NCBI RefSeq assembly: GCF_017872975.1
Contig: NZ_JAGGJP010000016.1
Span: 1 to 64,000, forward strand
Source: Rubellimicrobium aerolatum
GTDB taxonomy: Bacteria; Pseudomonadota; Alphaproteobacteria; Rhodobacterales; Rhodobacteraceae
Direction: 5' to 3'
DNA: 64,000 nt
The notes beneath the pieces were generated by a model, which was not told where the DNA came from, ran no database searches, and worked only from the letters and a program-made list of their open reading frames with translations. Positions 37,031 through 46,663 of this stretch are shown here, one piece after another (the first letter of the stretch is position 1; the number at the start of each line of letters is the position of its first letter). The position numbers and the translations under genes were made by a program.

Positions 37031-37323
37031 GGCGGCTCCGGGCGGCTGGCCTCTTTCAGGTTGGGGCGACGACGGCCGCGCGCAAGGCCCGGCAGGTCAG
37101 GGCGCTTCCACCGGGCCTGCCGCCGTATGGCCAGTCGGACGAGCCCGGGCCCTTCCGCTGGGCGCACTGGCGCGGCCTCGCCGGACGCACGGTGCCGGCG
37201 GTTTCCTTGGCCTGATCCGGTCGCTCGATCTCGCGCGTGGCCCGGACACTGGGAAACGCAGGGCGGGCTTCAGCTCGCCCTGCGGAGTTGCCTCCCCCGG
37301 CTCCGTTCCGACCTCCGGCCAGA
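37031..37323. other. Intergenic region between tldD and the PAP2 gene
   Basis: A 293-base gap between two minus-strand genes. It holds the tldD terminator hairpin at 37258-37283 and presumably the promoter of the PAP2 gene. Open frames here are GC-driven and lack ribosome sites; I see no gene. Confidence 0.5.
37258..37283 (-). terminator. Strong hairpin terminator downstream of tldD
   Basis: GCAGGGCGGGC (37258-37268) pairs with GCTCGCCCTGC (37273-37283) over 11 positions with one G-U, closing a 4-base loop. It lies about 40 bases after the tldD stop; on the minus strand it is followed by GTTTCCC, a short T-containing tract. A good candidate terminator. Confidence 0.65.
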
Positions 37324-38745
37324 TCAGGCCGCGGCGCCGCCCACGGTCAGCCCGCCGATCAGCAGCGAGGGCTGGCCCACGCCCACCGGGACCCATTGCC
37401 CGGCCTTGCCGCAGTTGCCGATGCCGGGGTCGAGCGCCATGTCGTTGCCGATGGCCCGGATGCCCTTGAGCGCCGTCGCCCCGTCGCCGATCAGGGTCGC
37501 GCCCTTCACCGGCTCCTGCACCTGCCCGTTCCGCACCCGGTAGGCCTCGGTGCACGAGAACACGAACTTTCCGCTCGTGATGTCCACCTGCCCGCCGCCG
37601 AAGCCCACGGCGTAGATCCCGTCCTTCAGATCCGCGACCATCGACGCCGGGTCGGCCTCGCCCGACAGCATATAGGTGTTGGTCATGCGCGGCATGGGGA
37701 TGTGGGCGAAGCTCTCGCGCCGGCCGTTGCCGGTGGGCTGGACGCCCATCAGGCGGGCGTTCTGGCGGTCCTGCATGAAGCCCACGAGGATGCCGTCCTC
37801 GATCAGCACGGTGCGGTTCGAGGGCGTGCCCTCGTCGTCCACGGTGATGCTGCCCCGTCGGTCGGGAATGGTGCCGTCATCCAGCACGGTGACGCCGGGG
37901 GCGGCCACGCGCTGTCCCATGAGGCCCGCGAAAGCCGAGGTGCCCTTGCGGTTGAAGTCGCCCTCCAGCCCGTGCCCGATGGCCTCGTGCAGCAGGATGC
38001 CGGGCCAGCCGTTCCCCAGCACCACGTCCATGACGCCCGCCGGGGCGGCCTCGGCGTGCAGGTTGACGAGCGCGATCCGCAGCGCCTCGCGCGTCGTGGC
38101 CTCCCAGGTCGCCCGGTCGATCAGGCCCAGGAGCCCGTGCCGCCCGCCCTGTCCATGCCCGCCGGACTCGCGGCGGCCGTTCTCCTCCACGATCACGGAC
38201 ACGTTGAGCCGCGCCATGGGCCGCACGTCGGTCACGAGGTCGCCCTCGGGCCGCAGGATCGCGACCTCCTGGTGCGAGGCGGAGAGCGAGGCCGAGACCT
38301 GCACCACGCGGGGGTCGAGCGCGCGGGCGAAGGCGTCGATCTCGCGCAGGGTCTCCACCTTCAGCGCGAACCCCGCGTCGTCGATGGGGTCGGCATCGCC
38401 GTAGAGCCTGCGGTTCGTCCGGGGCGGCGGGGCCGCGAGGGTGCCGCCACCCGCGCCGACCGCCAGCCGGGCCGTCGCCGCCGCGCGGACGAGAGAAGGC
38501 TCGTCGATGGTGGTGGAATGGGCGTAGCCCGCCGTCTCGCCGCGCACGGCGCGCAGGCCGAAGCCCTCGGAGGCGTCGAAGCTCGCCGTCCGCAGGCGAC
38601 CGTCGTCGAAGCCCAGCGCCTCGGAGCGGCGGCGTTCGAGGAAGAGCTCCCCGTCGTCGGCGCCCGCCACCGCCTCGCGCAACCGGCGGAGGGCGGCATC
38701 GCGGTCGAGGATGTCGTCGAAGGGGCGGAAGGGGGCGGAGGCCAT
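37324..38745 (-). CDS. tldD: TldD, metalloprotease subunit
   Basis: A 473-residue protein starting at ATG 38745 with AGGAG upstream. The zinc-binding HExxxH is HEAIGHGLEGD, with the later metal ligand region FSCTEAYRVRNG. TldD with TldE forms a protease that trims modified peptides and antitoxins; tldE is not nearby. It is divergent from the cytochrome oxidase operon. Confidence 0.95.
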   Translation of the reverse strand: MASAPFRPFDDILDRDAALRRLREAVAGADDGELFLERRRSEALGFDDGRLRTASFDASEGFGLRAVRGETAGYAHSTTIDEPSLVRAAATARLAVGAGGGTLAAPPPRTNRRLYGDADPIDDAGFALKVETLREIDAFARALDPRVVQVSASLSASHQEVAILRPEGDLVTDVRPMARLNVSVIVEENGRRESGGHGQGGRHGLLGLIDRATWEATTREALRIALVNLHAEAAPAGVMDVVLGNGWPGILLHEAIGHGLEGDFNRKGTSAFAGLMGQRVAAPGVTVLDDGTIPDRRGSITVDDEGTPSNRTVLIEDGILVGFMQDRQNARLMGVQPTGNGRRESFAHIPMPRMTNTYMLSGEADPASMVADLKDGIYAVGFGGGQVDITSGKFVFSCTEAYRVRNGQVQEPVKGATLIGDGATALKGIRAIGNDMALDPGIGNCGKAGQWVPVGVGQPSLLIGGLTVGGAAA

Positions 38746-38902
38746 CGGGGAAACTCCTCGTGAGGTGGAGGTGAGGGCGGGTCGGGGCAGGGACCCCGGG
38801 CATCGCACGGCTTGTTATGACGGGAAGGATATGGGATGACGCGGCGAACCGACAGGGGGCCTCGCGGCCCCATCAACCATTCGCGCTCTAGAGGACCCGC
38901 CC

Positions 38903-39796
38903 ATGCGCCTGCTCCAGACCGTCCGAACGCTCGCAGCCGCCTCGGGGGCGGCCTTCCTCGGAGCCGCCGCCCGGGCGCAGGAGGCGGCAGGCAATGGCGT
39001 CGAGGCGACCGTGGACGGGCTGCCGATCATCGGCCAGCCTCGCCCGAACGGCGTCTACTTCCAGCCCTCCGCCACCGGCATCGCCGAGAACACGCACTGG
39101 CTCGGCAACATGGTGGACTGGATCATCCTGTTCATCGTGCTGTTCGTGACGGCGCTGCTGCTGTGGGTCATCTACCGCTTCAGCGCGCGGCGGAACCCGA
39201 ACCCCGCCCAGTTCACCCACAACTCGCCGCTGGAGATCGCCTGGACGGTGGTCCCCATCGTCATCTTGGTGTTCATCGGGTCCTTCTCGCTCCCCGTGCT
39301 GTTCAACCAGCAGGAGATCCCCGAGGGCGACGTGCATATCAAGGTGACCGGCTACCAGTGGTACTGGCACTACGACTACCCCGACGAGGCCATCTCCTTC
39401 GACAGCTACATGATCGGCTATGGCGAGGGGAACCTGAACGACACGATCCGGGCCGACCTGCAGGCCGCCGGCTTCTCGGACGCGCATTTCAAGCTCGCGA
39501 CCGACACCGCCGTGATGGTGCCGGTGGGCGCGACCGTGGTGATGACCGTGACCGGCGGCGACGTGATCCATTCGTGGACGATCCCCGCCTTCGGCGTGAA
39601 GCAGGACGCCGTGCCGGGCCGGCTCGCGCACCTGTGGTTCAACGCCGAGCAGGAGGGCATCTACTTCGGCCAGTGCTCGGAGCTGTGCGGCAAGGACCAC
39701 GCCTTCATGCCGATCCAGGTCCGCGTCGTCTCGCCCGAGGCCTACGCGGCCTGGCTGGAGCAGGCCAAGGTGGATTTCCCGACCCCGGCGAGCTGA
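38903..39796 (+). CDS. ctaC: Cytochrome c oxidase subunit II
   Basis: A 297-residue subunit with a signal peptide (AASGAAFLGAAARAQ), two membrane helices (about 70-92 and 110-135) and the periplasmic CuA domain. The CuA ligands are visible in QCSELCGKDHAFM plus the upstream His (VIHSWTIPAFG). YQWYWHYDYPD is the aromatic electron-entry patch. It accepts electrons from cytochrome c in aa3-type oxidase. The ribosome site is GAGG. Confidence 0.97.
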   Translation: MRLLQTVRTLAAASGAAFLGAAARAQEAAGNGVEATVDGLPIIGQPRPNGVYFQPSATGIAENTHWLGNMVDWIILFIVLFVTALLLWVIYRFSARRNPNPAQFTHNSPLEIAWTVVPIVILVFIGSFSLPVLFNQQEIPEGDVHIKVTGYQWYWHYDYPDEAISFDSYMIGYGEGNLNDTIRADLQAAGFSDAHFKLATDTAVMVPVGATVVMTVTGGDVIHSWTIPAFGVKQDAVPGRLAHLWFNAEQEGIYFGQCSELCGKDHAFMPIQVRVVSPEAYAAWLEQAKVDFPTPAS

Positions 39797-39832
39797 CCGG
39801 ACGCGGGAGCGGCACCACGTCGCGGCGTCCGG
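39797..39832 (+). other. Stem after ctaC
   Basis: CCGGACGC immediately follows the ctaC stop and pairs with GCGTCCGG at 39825-39832 around a 20-base loop. It may reduce read-through or stabilise the ctaC message relative to the assembly genes. An 8-residue frame at 39872-39898 ends in ATGA over the ctaB start, but it has no ribosome site and I do not call it a gene. Confidence 0.35.
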
Positions 39833-39894
39833 GCCTGTGCCTCGGGCGCCGCGTCCCTATCTGACGCCACGATGACCTTCGGAAGCAGCCCCCC

Positions 39895-40830
39895 ATGAGC
39901 GACGCCAGCCTCTCCCCCTCCCTCAGCGTCCCCGGCGAGGCCGGGATGGGGGACTACTGGGAGCTGCTGAAGCCGCGCGTCATGTCGCTGGTGGTGTTCA
40001 CCGCTCTGGTGGGCCTCGTGGCCGCGCCGGTGGGCGTGCATCCCTTCGTGGCCTTCGTGTCGATCCTCTGCATCGCGGTGGGCGGCGGCGCGTCGGGCGC
40101 TCTGAACATGTGGTGGGACGCCGACATCGATTCGGTGATGAACCGCACCAAGGGCCGCCCCGTCCCCTCGGGCCGCGTCGCGCCCGAGGAGGCCAAGGCC
40201 ATCGGGCTGGCGCTGTCGGGCTTCTCGGTGATGCTGCTGGGGCTGGCCGCCAACTGGCTGGCGGCGGGGCTCCTGGCCTTCACGATCTTCTTCTATGTCG
40301 TGGTCTATACCGTCTGGCTCAAGCGCCGGACGCCGCAGAACATCGTCATCGGCGGCTTGGCCGGGGCGCTGCCGCCGCTGGTGGGCTGGGTGGCGGCGAC
40401 GGGGCAGTTCGCCTGGGCACCGGTGCTGATGGTGCTGCTCGTCTTCATGTGGACGCCGCCGCACTTCTGGGCGCTGGCGCTGTTCGTGCGGGGCGACTAC
40501 GGCCTCGCCCGCGTGCCGATGCTGACCGAGACGCACGGCGACCGGGTGACGCGCAACCACATCCTGGCCTATGCGGTGCTGCTCGTGCCGGTGTCGCTGG
40601 CCCTGGGCCTGACGCCTGTGGCGGGGCCGGTCTACCTCGCGGCGAGCGTGGTGCTGAACCTGCTGTTCCTGGGCGCCTGCTGGCAGGTCTGGCGGCGCGA
40701 CCGGGCGGCGGCCGAGGCCGACCGCTTCGCGGCGGAGAAGCGGGCGTTCAAGCTGTCGCTCCTCTACCTGTTCCTTCATTTCGGGGCCCTTCTCGCGGAA
40801 GCGGGCCTCGGCACCATCCTGGGGGCCTGA
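39895..40830 (+). CDS. ctaB: Protoheme IX farnesyltransferase (heme O synthase)
   Basis: A 311-residue UbiA-family protein with about eight helices. The prenyl-diphosphate site is [19 protein letters not shown] (DxxxD), and the second acidic loop lies in the [12 protein letters not shown] segment. It adds the farnesyl chain to heme B on the way to heme A. GGAAG lies 9 bases upstream. The next small gene starts 1 base after its stop. Confidence 0.96.
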   Translation: MSDASLSPSLSVPGEAGMGDYWELLKPRVMSLVVFTALVGLVAAPVGVHPFVAFVSILCIAVGGGASGALNMWWDADIDSVMNRTKGRPVPSGRVAPEEAKAIGLALSGFSVMLLGLAANWLAAGLLAFTIFFYVVVYTVWLKRRTPQNIVIGGLAGALPPLVGWVAATGQFAWAPVLMVLLVFMWTPPHFWALALFVRGDYGLARVPMLTETHGDRVTRNHILAYAVLLVPVSLALGLTPVAGPVYLAASVVLNLLFLGACWQVWRRDRAAAEADRFAAEKRAFKLSLLYLFLHFGALLAEAGLGTILGA

Positions 40831-40831
40831 C

Positions 40832-41038
40832 ATGGCGATCAAGGTCGAGCACGAACTTCATGGACGCCGCTGGGGGCGGAACCTCGGCGTGGGGCTGCTG
40901 CTCGGCGCCGTGGTGGCGATCGTCTTTGGCCTGACGGTCGTGAAGATCCTGGCGTTGGGTGACGCGGGCCGGTTCCAGGGCTACGATCACGTGGTGCAGC
41001 CGCTGGCCGTCCCCGCCGGCGAGGGAGGCGGCGCGTGA
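40832..41038 (+). CDS. Small membrane protein of the oxidase operon (CoxF-like)
   Basis: A 68-residue protein with one membrane helix (about 18-42, LGVGLLLGAVVAIVFGLTVVKIL), N-terminal charged region and a short periplasmic tail. It sits between ctaB and ctaG where many Rhodobacterales carry a small CoxF-type gene. It ends in GTGA, coupling to ctaG. The function is presumably oxidase assembly, but that is inferred from position. Confidence 0.75.
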   Translation: MAIKVEHELHGRRWGRNLGVGLLLGAVVAIVFGLTVVKILALGDAGRFQGYDHVVQPLAVPAGEGGGA

Positions 41039-41634
41039 CCCCGCAGGCCCGCACCGCGCTGGGCGCCGTGGGGCTGGTGGCCGTGATGGCGGGCCTCAGT
41101 TTCGCGGCGGTGCCTTTCTACACCTGGTTCTGCCAGGTGACGGGATTCGCCGGCACCACCTCGGTCGGCACCGGCGAGGGGGTCGCCCCGGTGGAGCGGA
41201 CCGTCGTCGTGCGATTCGACGCCTCGGTGGACAAGGACCTGCCCTGGTCCTTCCGCCCGGTCGAGACCAAGATGACCGTCCGCATCGGCGAGACCAACCT
41301 CGCCTTCTACGAGGCGCACAACCCGACCGACGAACCCGTGGGCGGGCAGGCGGTGTTCAACGTCGTCCCCGACGCGGCGGGCGGCTACTTCACCAAGATC
41401 CAGTGCTTCTGCTTCGAGGAGCAGGTGCTGCAGCCCGGCCAGACCGTGCAGATGCCGGTGAGCTTCTACGTCGATCCGGCGATCCTCGATGATCCCGACG
41501 GCCGGCACGTCCGCGAGATCACGCTGGGCTACACCTTCTACCGGATGGACCTGCCGGCCGGGGAGGAGACGCAGGCCGCGCTGGCGCCCGCCGGGGGGCC
41601 TTTGACAGACGCGCCGCGAGCGTCCATAGACTGA
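41035..41634 (+). CDS. ctaG: CtaG/Cox11, copper chaperone for CuB
   Basis: A 199-residue protein: N-terminal membrane helix (about 8-26), then the periplasmic Cox11 domain with TWFCQVTGF and the copper motif QCFCFEEQ. It inserts CuB into subunit I, whose gene is not in this window. It starts at GTG in the preceding stop. Confidence 0.96.
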   Translation: MTPQARTALGAVGLVAVMAGLSFAAVPFYTWFCQVTGFAGTTSVGTGEGVAPVERTVVVRFDASVDKDLPWSFRPVETKMTVRIGETNLAFYEAHNPTDEPVGGQAVFNVVPDAAGGYFTKIQCFCFEEQVLQPGQTVQMPVSFYVDPAILDDPDGRHVREITLGYTFYRMDLPAGEETQAALAPAGGPLTDAPRASID

Positions 41635-41661
41635 CGCCGCGACCGAAGGGGATACGCCACG

Positions 41662-42462
41662 ATGGCCCATGTGAAGAACCACGACTACCACGTCCTGCCG
41701 CCCTCCATCTGGCCCTTCGTGGGCGCGGTCGGAGCCTTCGTCATGCTGTTCGGGTCGGTGCTCTGGATGCACGGCTCGGGGCCCTGGCTGTTCCTGATCG
41801 GCCTCGTGGCCGTGCTCTACACCATGTATGGCTGGTGGGCCGACGTGATCGCCGAAAGCCGCGTGGGCGACCACACGCCGGTCGTCCGCATCGGGCTGCG
41901 CTACGGCTTCATCCTGTTCATCATGTCCGAGATCATGTTCTTCGCGGCATGGTTCTGGTCGTTCTTCAAGCACGCCCTTTACCCGATGGGCCCCGAATCC
42001 CCGGCGGTGGACGGGGTCTGGCCGCCCCCCGGCATCGAGACCTTCGACCCCTGGCACCTGCCGCTCATCAACACGCTGATCCTGCTCTGCTCGGGCGCGG
42101 CGGCGACCTGGGCGCACCACGCGCTGGTCCACGAGAACAACAAGCAGGACATGAAGTGGGGCCTGTGGCTCGCCATCGGGCTGGGCGTGCTGTTCACCTT
42201 CCTCCAAATCTACGAATACACCCACGCCGCCTTCGGGTTCGCCGGCAACATCTACGGCGCCAACTTCTTCATGGCGACCGGCTTCCACGGCGCGCATGTC
42301 ATCATCGGGACGATCTTCCTCGCCGTCTGCCTGTTCCGCGTCTACAAGGGCGACTTCACCCCCGAGAAGCACGTGGGCTTCGAGGCCGCCGCCTGGTACT
42401 GGCACTTCGTGGACGTGGTCTGGCTGTTCCTCTTCGCCTCCATCTACATCTGGGGCGGCTGA
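41662..42462 (+). CDS. ctaE: Cytochrome c oxidase subunit III
   Basis: A 266-residue seven-helix membrane protein. [40 protein letters not shown] and [16 protein letters not shown] are hallmarks of subunit III. It stabilises the oxidase core and proton uptake. AAGGGGA precedes the start. Confidence 0.97.
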   Translation: MAHVKNHDYHVLPPSIWPFVGAVGAFVMLFGSVLWMHGSGPWLFLIGLVAVLYTMYGWWADVIAESRVGDHTPVVRIGLRYGFILFIMSEIMFFAAWFWSFFKHALYPMGPESPAVDGVWPPPGIETFDPWHLPLINTLILLCSGAAATWAHHALVHENNKQDMKWGLWLAIGLGVLFTFLQIYEYTHAAFGFAGNIYGANFFMATGFHGAHVIIGTIFLAVCLFRVYKGDFTPEKHVGFEAAAWYWHFVDVVWLFLFASIYIWGG

Positions 42463-42536
42463 TCGCCCTTGGGCGGTCCCCGGCCCGACCTGCGCGCGGG
42501 GACACCCCCGCGCGTTTCGCATTGAAAGGACGGCCG

Positions 42537-43208
42537 TTGCGGCGAGTCTGGTTCCCCCTTGTCCTGGGTCTGTTCGGCGTCGCGGTCCTGTGCGGCCTCG
42601 GGACGTGGCAGGTCCAGCGGCTCGGCCAGAAGGAGGCGCTGCTGGCGGCCATCGCCGCGCGGATCGGGGGCGAGCCCGAGGCGCTACCGGCGGTCGTGGA
42701 CCCGGTGGCGGACCAGTATGCGCCGGTGCGGGTCACAGGCGCGCTGGGCGGCGAGGAGGTCCATGTGCTGACCTCGGTGCCGGGGCAGGGGCCGGGCTTT
42801 CGGGTCGTCTCAGCGATGACGTCGGGGGACCGGCGGCTGCTCGTGGACCTGGGCTTCGTGCCGGAGGAGGGGAAGGACCTGCCGCGCGTGGCCGAGGGGG
42901 TGACGGTGACGGGCAACCTGCTCTGGCCGCGCGAATCGGATTCGTGGACGCCCGCCCCCGACCTGGGCCGCAACATCTGGTTCGCCCGCGACCTGCCCGC
43001 GCTGGCGGAGGCGCTGGGGACGGAGCCGGTGCTGGTCGTGGCGCGGAGCCTTGGTGGCGCGGAGCTGGGCACCACGCCGCTGCCGGTGGACACGGCGGGC
43101 ATCCCGAACGACCACCTGACCTACGCGATCACGTGGTTCGGCCTCGCCGCCGTCTGGGCGGTGATGAGCGTGGCGCTGCTGCGGCGCACGCGGAAGGGAA
43201 TGGCATGA
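42537..43208 (+). CDS. SURF1-family oxidase assembly protein
   Basis: A 223-residue protein with a membrane helix at each end (about 4-22 and 195-213), and the SURF1 features GLGTWQVQRL near the N-terminus and NDHLTYAITWFGLAAVW near the C-terminus. I start at TTG 42537, because AAAGGA lies 6 bases upstream; no ATG fits. It helps deliver heme A. Its stop overlaps the next start (ATGA). Confidence 0.88.
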   Translation: MRRVWFPLVLGLFGVAVLCGLGTWQVQRLGQKEALLAAIAARIGGEPEALPAVVDPVADQYAPVRVTGALGGEEVHVLTSVPGQGPGFRVVSAMTSGDRRLLVDLGFVPEEGKDLPRVAEGVTVTGNLLWPRESDSWTPAPDLGRNIWFARDLPALAEALGTEPVLVVARSLGGAELGTTPLPVDTAGIPNDHLTYAITWFGLAAVWAVMSVALLRRTRKGMA

Positions 43209-43990
43209 CGCATCCGATCTTCCTCGTGGACGCCTTCGCGGACCGGCCTTTCGCGGGCAACCCGGCGGGCGTGATGATCCTCGACGCGGCCCTGCCCGAG
43301 GCGCTGATGCAGGCGGTCGCGATGGAGATGAACCAGGCCGAGACGGCCTTCGTCGTCCCGCGCGAGGGGGGCTGGGACATCCGCTGGTTCACCCCCACGC
43401 AGGAGGTGGCCTTCTGCGGCCACGCCACGCTGGCCTCGGCGCACGTCCTGGCGACCGAGCATGGCGCGGCGGGCGCGATTGCCCTGCACACGCGCGAGGT
43501 GGGGGTGCTGACGGTCCGAACCGAAGGGGCGGGCCGCTACACACTGGACGTGCCGCGGTTCGATCCCGAGGCGCTGGACCTGTCGAAGGTCGCCCCCCTC
43601 GTGCCGGGGGCCGTGGAGGCGTTTCGCGGCGGGGAGGACCTCTTCGCCGTCCTGCCCTCCGAGGCCGCCGTCTGGGCGTTCCGGCCCGACCTCGCCGCCA
43701 TCGCCGCGCATGGCGCGCGGGGGCTGGCCGTCACCGCGCCGGGCGAGGGCGCGGACTTCGCCTCGCGCTTCTTCGCCCCGGCGGCGGGCATCCCGGAGGA
43801 CCCGGTGACGGGCTCCATCCATGCGGCGCTGGTGCCGTTCTGGGCCGCGCGGCTGGGCCGCGACCGGCTGACCGCCGTGCAGGCGTCGCGGCGCGGGGGG
43901 CGGCTGGAGGGCCGGCTGGCCGGCGACCGCGTGCTCCTGACCGGATCGGCCGTCACCACGCTGCGCGGCCAACTCGACTTGCCCGACTGA
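43205..43990 (+). CDS. PhzF-family isomerase-like protein
   Basis: A 261-residue protein of the PhzF/YddE fold: VDAFADRPFAGNPAGVMIL, AETAFVVPRE, DIRWFTPTQEVAFCGHATLASAHVL and FFAPAAGIPEDPVTGSIHAAL (the last three surround the active pocket with the Glu/His/Asp set). The natural substrate of most family members is unknown. It is coupled to SURF1 and only 9 bases before thrC, so it may be a metabolic passenger. Confidence 0.85.
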   Translation: MTHPIFLVDAFADRPFAGNPAGVMILDAALPEALMQAVAMEMNQAETAFVVPREGGWDIRWFTPTQEVAFCGHATLASAHVLATEHGAAGAIALHTREVGVLTVRTEGAGRYTLDVPRFDPEALDLSKVAPLVPGAVEAFRGGEDLFAVLPSEAAVWAFRPDLAAIAAHGARGLAVTAPGEGADFASRFFAPAAGIPEDPVTGSIHAALVPFWAARLGRDRLTAVQASRRGGRLEGRLAGDRVLLTGSAVTTLRGQLDLPD

Positions 43991-43999
43991 GGTTCTTCC

Positions 44000-45388
44000 A
44001 TGCGCTACATCTCCACCAGGGGGCAGGCCCCCGCCCTCGATTTCGAGCGGGCCATGATGACGGGGCTCGCCTCGGACGGCGGGCTCTATGTCCCCGAGGT
44101 CGTGCCCGTGATGGCGCCTGCGGAGATCGCGGCGCTGGCGGGCCTGCCGTTCGAGGAGGCGGCGTTCCGCGTCATGCGGCCCTTCGTGGGCGACAGCTTC
44201 GCGCCCGAGGAGTTCCGACGGCTGATCGGGGCGGCCTATGCGGGCTTTGGCCACGCCGCGCGGGTGCCGCTGGTGCAGCTCGGGCCGAACCACTTCCTGC
44301 TGGAGCTGTTCCACGGGCCGACGCTGGCGTTCAAGGACGTGGCGATGCAGCTCATCGGGCAGCTCTTCCAGGCGTCGCTGGCGCGGTCTGGCGGTCGGAT
44401 CACCATCGTGGGGGCGACCTCGGGCGACACCGGGAGCGCGGCCATCGAGGCGTTCCGGGGCCTCAAGGGCGTGGACGTGTTCATCCTGTATCCGCACGGC
44501 CGGGTGTCCGAGGTGCAGCGGCGGCAGATGACGACGCCCAGCGAGGCGAACGTGCACGCGCTGGCGATGGACGGGGACTTCGACGACTGCCAGGCGGCGC
44601 TGAAGGCGATGTTCGCGGATCGCGGCTTCGCCGAGGGGGTCGCCCTCGCGGGCGTCAACTCCATCAACTGGGCGCGGGTGCTGGCGCAGGTGGTCTACTA
44701 CTTCACCGCCGCCGTGAGCTTGGGCGCCCCGCACCGGGCGGTGAGCTTCACGGTGCCGACCGGTAACTTCGGCGACATCTACGCGGGGCTGATCGCGCGC
44801 CGCATGGGGCTGCCCATCGACAGGCTGGTGATCGCCACCAACCGGAACGACATCCTGCACCGGACGCTGCTGACGGGCGAACATCGCAAGGAGGGCGTGA
44901 CGCCCTCGATCAGCCCGTCGATGGACATTCAGGTGTCCTCGAATTTCGAGCGGGCGCTGTTCGACGCCTATGGGCGCGACGCCCATGCCGTGACGCAGGA
45001 CATGGCGAGCCTGCGGGCCGAGGGCGGGTTCACGGTGGGGCAGGGGGCCATCGAGCAGTTGCGCGAATGGTTCGCCTCGGGCCGCGCCTCGGAGGAGGAG
45101 ACGGCCGCCGCCATCGCCCGGACGCTGGCCACCACGGGCGAGCTGGTCTGCCCGCACACGGCGGTTGGAATCCACGTGGCGGAGCCCCATCTGGGCGAGG
45201 TCCCCATGGTGACGCTCGCCACCGCGCATCCGGCCAAGTTCCCGGACGCGGTCGAGGCCGCGACGGGGATCCGCCCCCCTCTTCCCCCGCGCATGGCCGA
45301 CCTGTATGACCGGCCGGAGCGGGTGACGCGGGTTCCCAACGACCTCGACGCCCTTCAGACCCTCATCCGGGAGCGCATCCGCCCGTGA
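44000..45388 (+). CDS. thrC: Threonine synthase
   Basis: A 462-residue PLP enzyme of the long (yeast/E. coli type) threonine synthase group. The PLP lysine is K112 in TLAFKDVAMQ; GATSGDTGSAA binds phosphate of the substrate, and VPTGNFGD is the PLP phosphate loop. It converts O-phosphohomoserine to threonine. The gene for the first step of this branch, lysC, lies at 56-57 kb. The stop overlaps the next start (GTGA). Confidence 0.96.
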   Translation: MRYISTRGQAPALDFERAMMTGLASDGGLYVPEVVPVMAPAEIAALAGLPFEEAAFRVMRPFVGDSFAPEEFRRLIGAAYAGFGHAARVPLVQLGPNHFLLELFHGPTLAFKDVAMQLIGQLFQASLARSGGRITIVGATSGDTGSAAIEAFRGLKGVDVFILYPHGRVSEVQRRQMTTPSEANVHALAMDGDFDDCQAALKAMFADRGFAEGVALAGVNSINWARVLAQVVYYFTAAVSLGAPHRAVSFTVPTGNFGDIYAGLIARRMGLPIDRLVIATNRNDILHRTLLTGEHRKEGVTPSISPSMDIQVSSNFERALFDAYGRDAHAVTQDMASLRAEGGFTVGQGAIEQLREWFASGRASEEETAAAIARTLATTGELVCPHTAVGIHVAEPHLGEVPMVTLATAHPAKFPDAVEAATGIRPPLPPRMADLYDRPERVTRVPNDLDALQTLIRERIRP

Positions 45389-46650
45389 CCGTCCGCCTTC
45401 ATACCCTGCCCAACGGCTTCCGCATCGCCACCGAGTCCATGCCGGGCCTCAAGTCCGCCGCCATCGGCGTCTGGGTCCTGGCCGGGGGGCGGCACGAGCG
45501 GGCCGAGCAGAACGGCATCGCCCACTTCCTCGAACACATGGCCTTCAAGGGCACCGCGCGGCGCACCGCGCTGGAGATCGCCGAGGCCATCGAGGACGTG
45601 GGCGGCTACATCAACGCCTACACCTCGCGCGAGATGACGGCCTATTACGCGCGGGTGCTGGAGGACGACGTGGACCTCGCGCTCGACGTGATCGCGGACA
45701 TCCTGCTGAACCCCGTCTTCGCCGACGAGGAGATCGAGGTCGAGCGGGGGGTCATCCTGCAGGAGATCGGGCAGACGCTCGACACGCCGGATGACATCGT
45801 GTTCGACTGGCTGCAGGAGGCGGCCTACCCGGACCAGCCCTTGGGCCGGACCATCCTGGGCGAGACCGAGCGGGTCGAAAGCTTCGGCAAGGACGACCTG
45901 CGCCGCTTCGTGACCGAGCATTACGGGCCGGGCCAGATGATCCTCTGCGCCGCCGGCAGCGTGGACCACGAGGCCATCTGCCGGGCGGCCGAGCAACTGT
46001 TCGGACATCTGAGCCCCATCGCCCGGCCGTCGCTGATCCAGCCCGCCCGCTGGCAGGGCGGCGAGCGGCGCGAGATCAAGGCGCTGGAGCAGGTCCATTT
46101 CGCGCTGGCCCTCGAAGGGCCGGACTACCGCGACCCGGCGATCCACACGGCGCAGATCTGGGCGACGGCGCTGGGCGGGGGGATGTCCTCGCGGCTGTTC
46201 CAGGAGATCCGCGAGAACCGGGGGCTCTGCTACACGATCTTCGCGCAGGCGGGCGCCTACGAGGACACGGGCCTGAGCACGATCTACGCCGGCACGAGCG
46301 CCGAGGACATCGTGGAGCTGGTGGGCCTGACCATCGACGAGCTGAAGCGCGCCGCCGACGACATGACCGAGGCCGAGGTCGCGCGGGCGCGGGCGCAGAT
46401 GAAGGCCGGGATGCTGATGGGGCTGGAAAGCCCGTCGAACCGGGCCGAGCGGCTGGCGCGGATGCTGTCGATCTGGGGGCGCGTCCCCCCGGTCGAGGAG
46501 CAGATCGCCAAGATCGAGGCGGTGACGACGCGCGACGTGCGCGACTTCGCGGCCCGCATGGCGGGCAACACCGGCACGGCGCTGGCGGTCTATGGCCCCG
46601 CAGAGGCGGCCCCCACGCTCCAGGCCCTGCGGGAGCGGCTGGCGGCCTGA
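45385..46650 (+). CDS. M16 zinc peptidase, processing-peptidase beta-like
   Basis: A 421-residue pitrilysin-family peptidase. The inverted zinc motif HFLEH is at residues 47-51 and the downstream ligand lies in EEIEVERGVILQEIGQT. GGGMSSRLFQEIRENRGLCYTI is the conserved C-domain segment. It is the bacterial relative of mitochondrial processing peptidase beta; the role in bacteria is unclear. It starts at GTG coupled to thrC. Confidence 0.92.
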   Translation: MTVRLHTLPNGFRIATESMPGLKSAAIGVWVLAGGRHERAEQNGIAHFLEHMAFKGTARRTALEIAEAIEDVGGYINAYTSREMTAYYARVLEDDVDLALDVIADILLNPVFADEEIEVERGVILQEIGQTLDTPDDIVFDWLQEAAYPDQPLGRTILGETERVESFGKDDLRRFVTEHYGPGQMILCAAGSVDHEAICRAAEQLFGHLSPIARPSLIQPARWQGGERREIKALEQVHFALALEGPDYRDPAIHTAQIWATALGGGMSSRLFQEIRENRGLCYTIFAQAGAYEDTGLSTIYAGTSAEDIVELVGLTIDELKRAADDMTEAEVARARAQMKAGMLMGLESPSNRAERLARMLSIWGRVPPVEEQIAKIEAVTTRDVRDFAARMAGNTGTALAVYGPAEAAPTLQALRERLAA

Positions 46651-46663
46651 GGAGGCATCACCC

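Noticed and set aside
39872-39898. Eight-residue leader frame ending at the ctaB start (ATGA)
   Set aside because: No ribosome site and no regulatory codons; likely chance.
38903-43208. Complete cytochrome oxidase operon
   Set aside because: The subunit I gene ctaD is not here; the cluster has only subunits II and III plus assembly factors, as commonly seen in this group.
43205-43990. Phenazine biosynthesis
   Set aside because: PhzF-like proteins are widespread without phenazine pathways, and no other phz gene is present.
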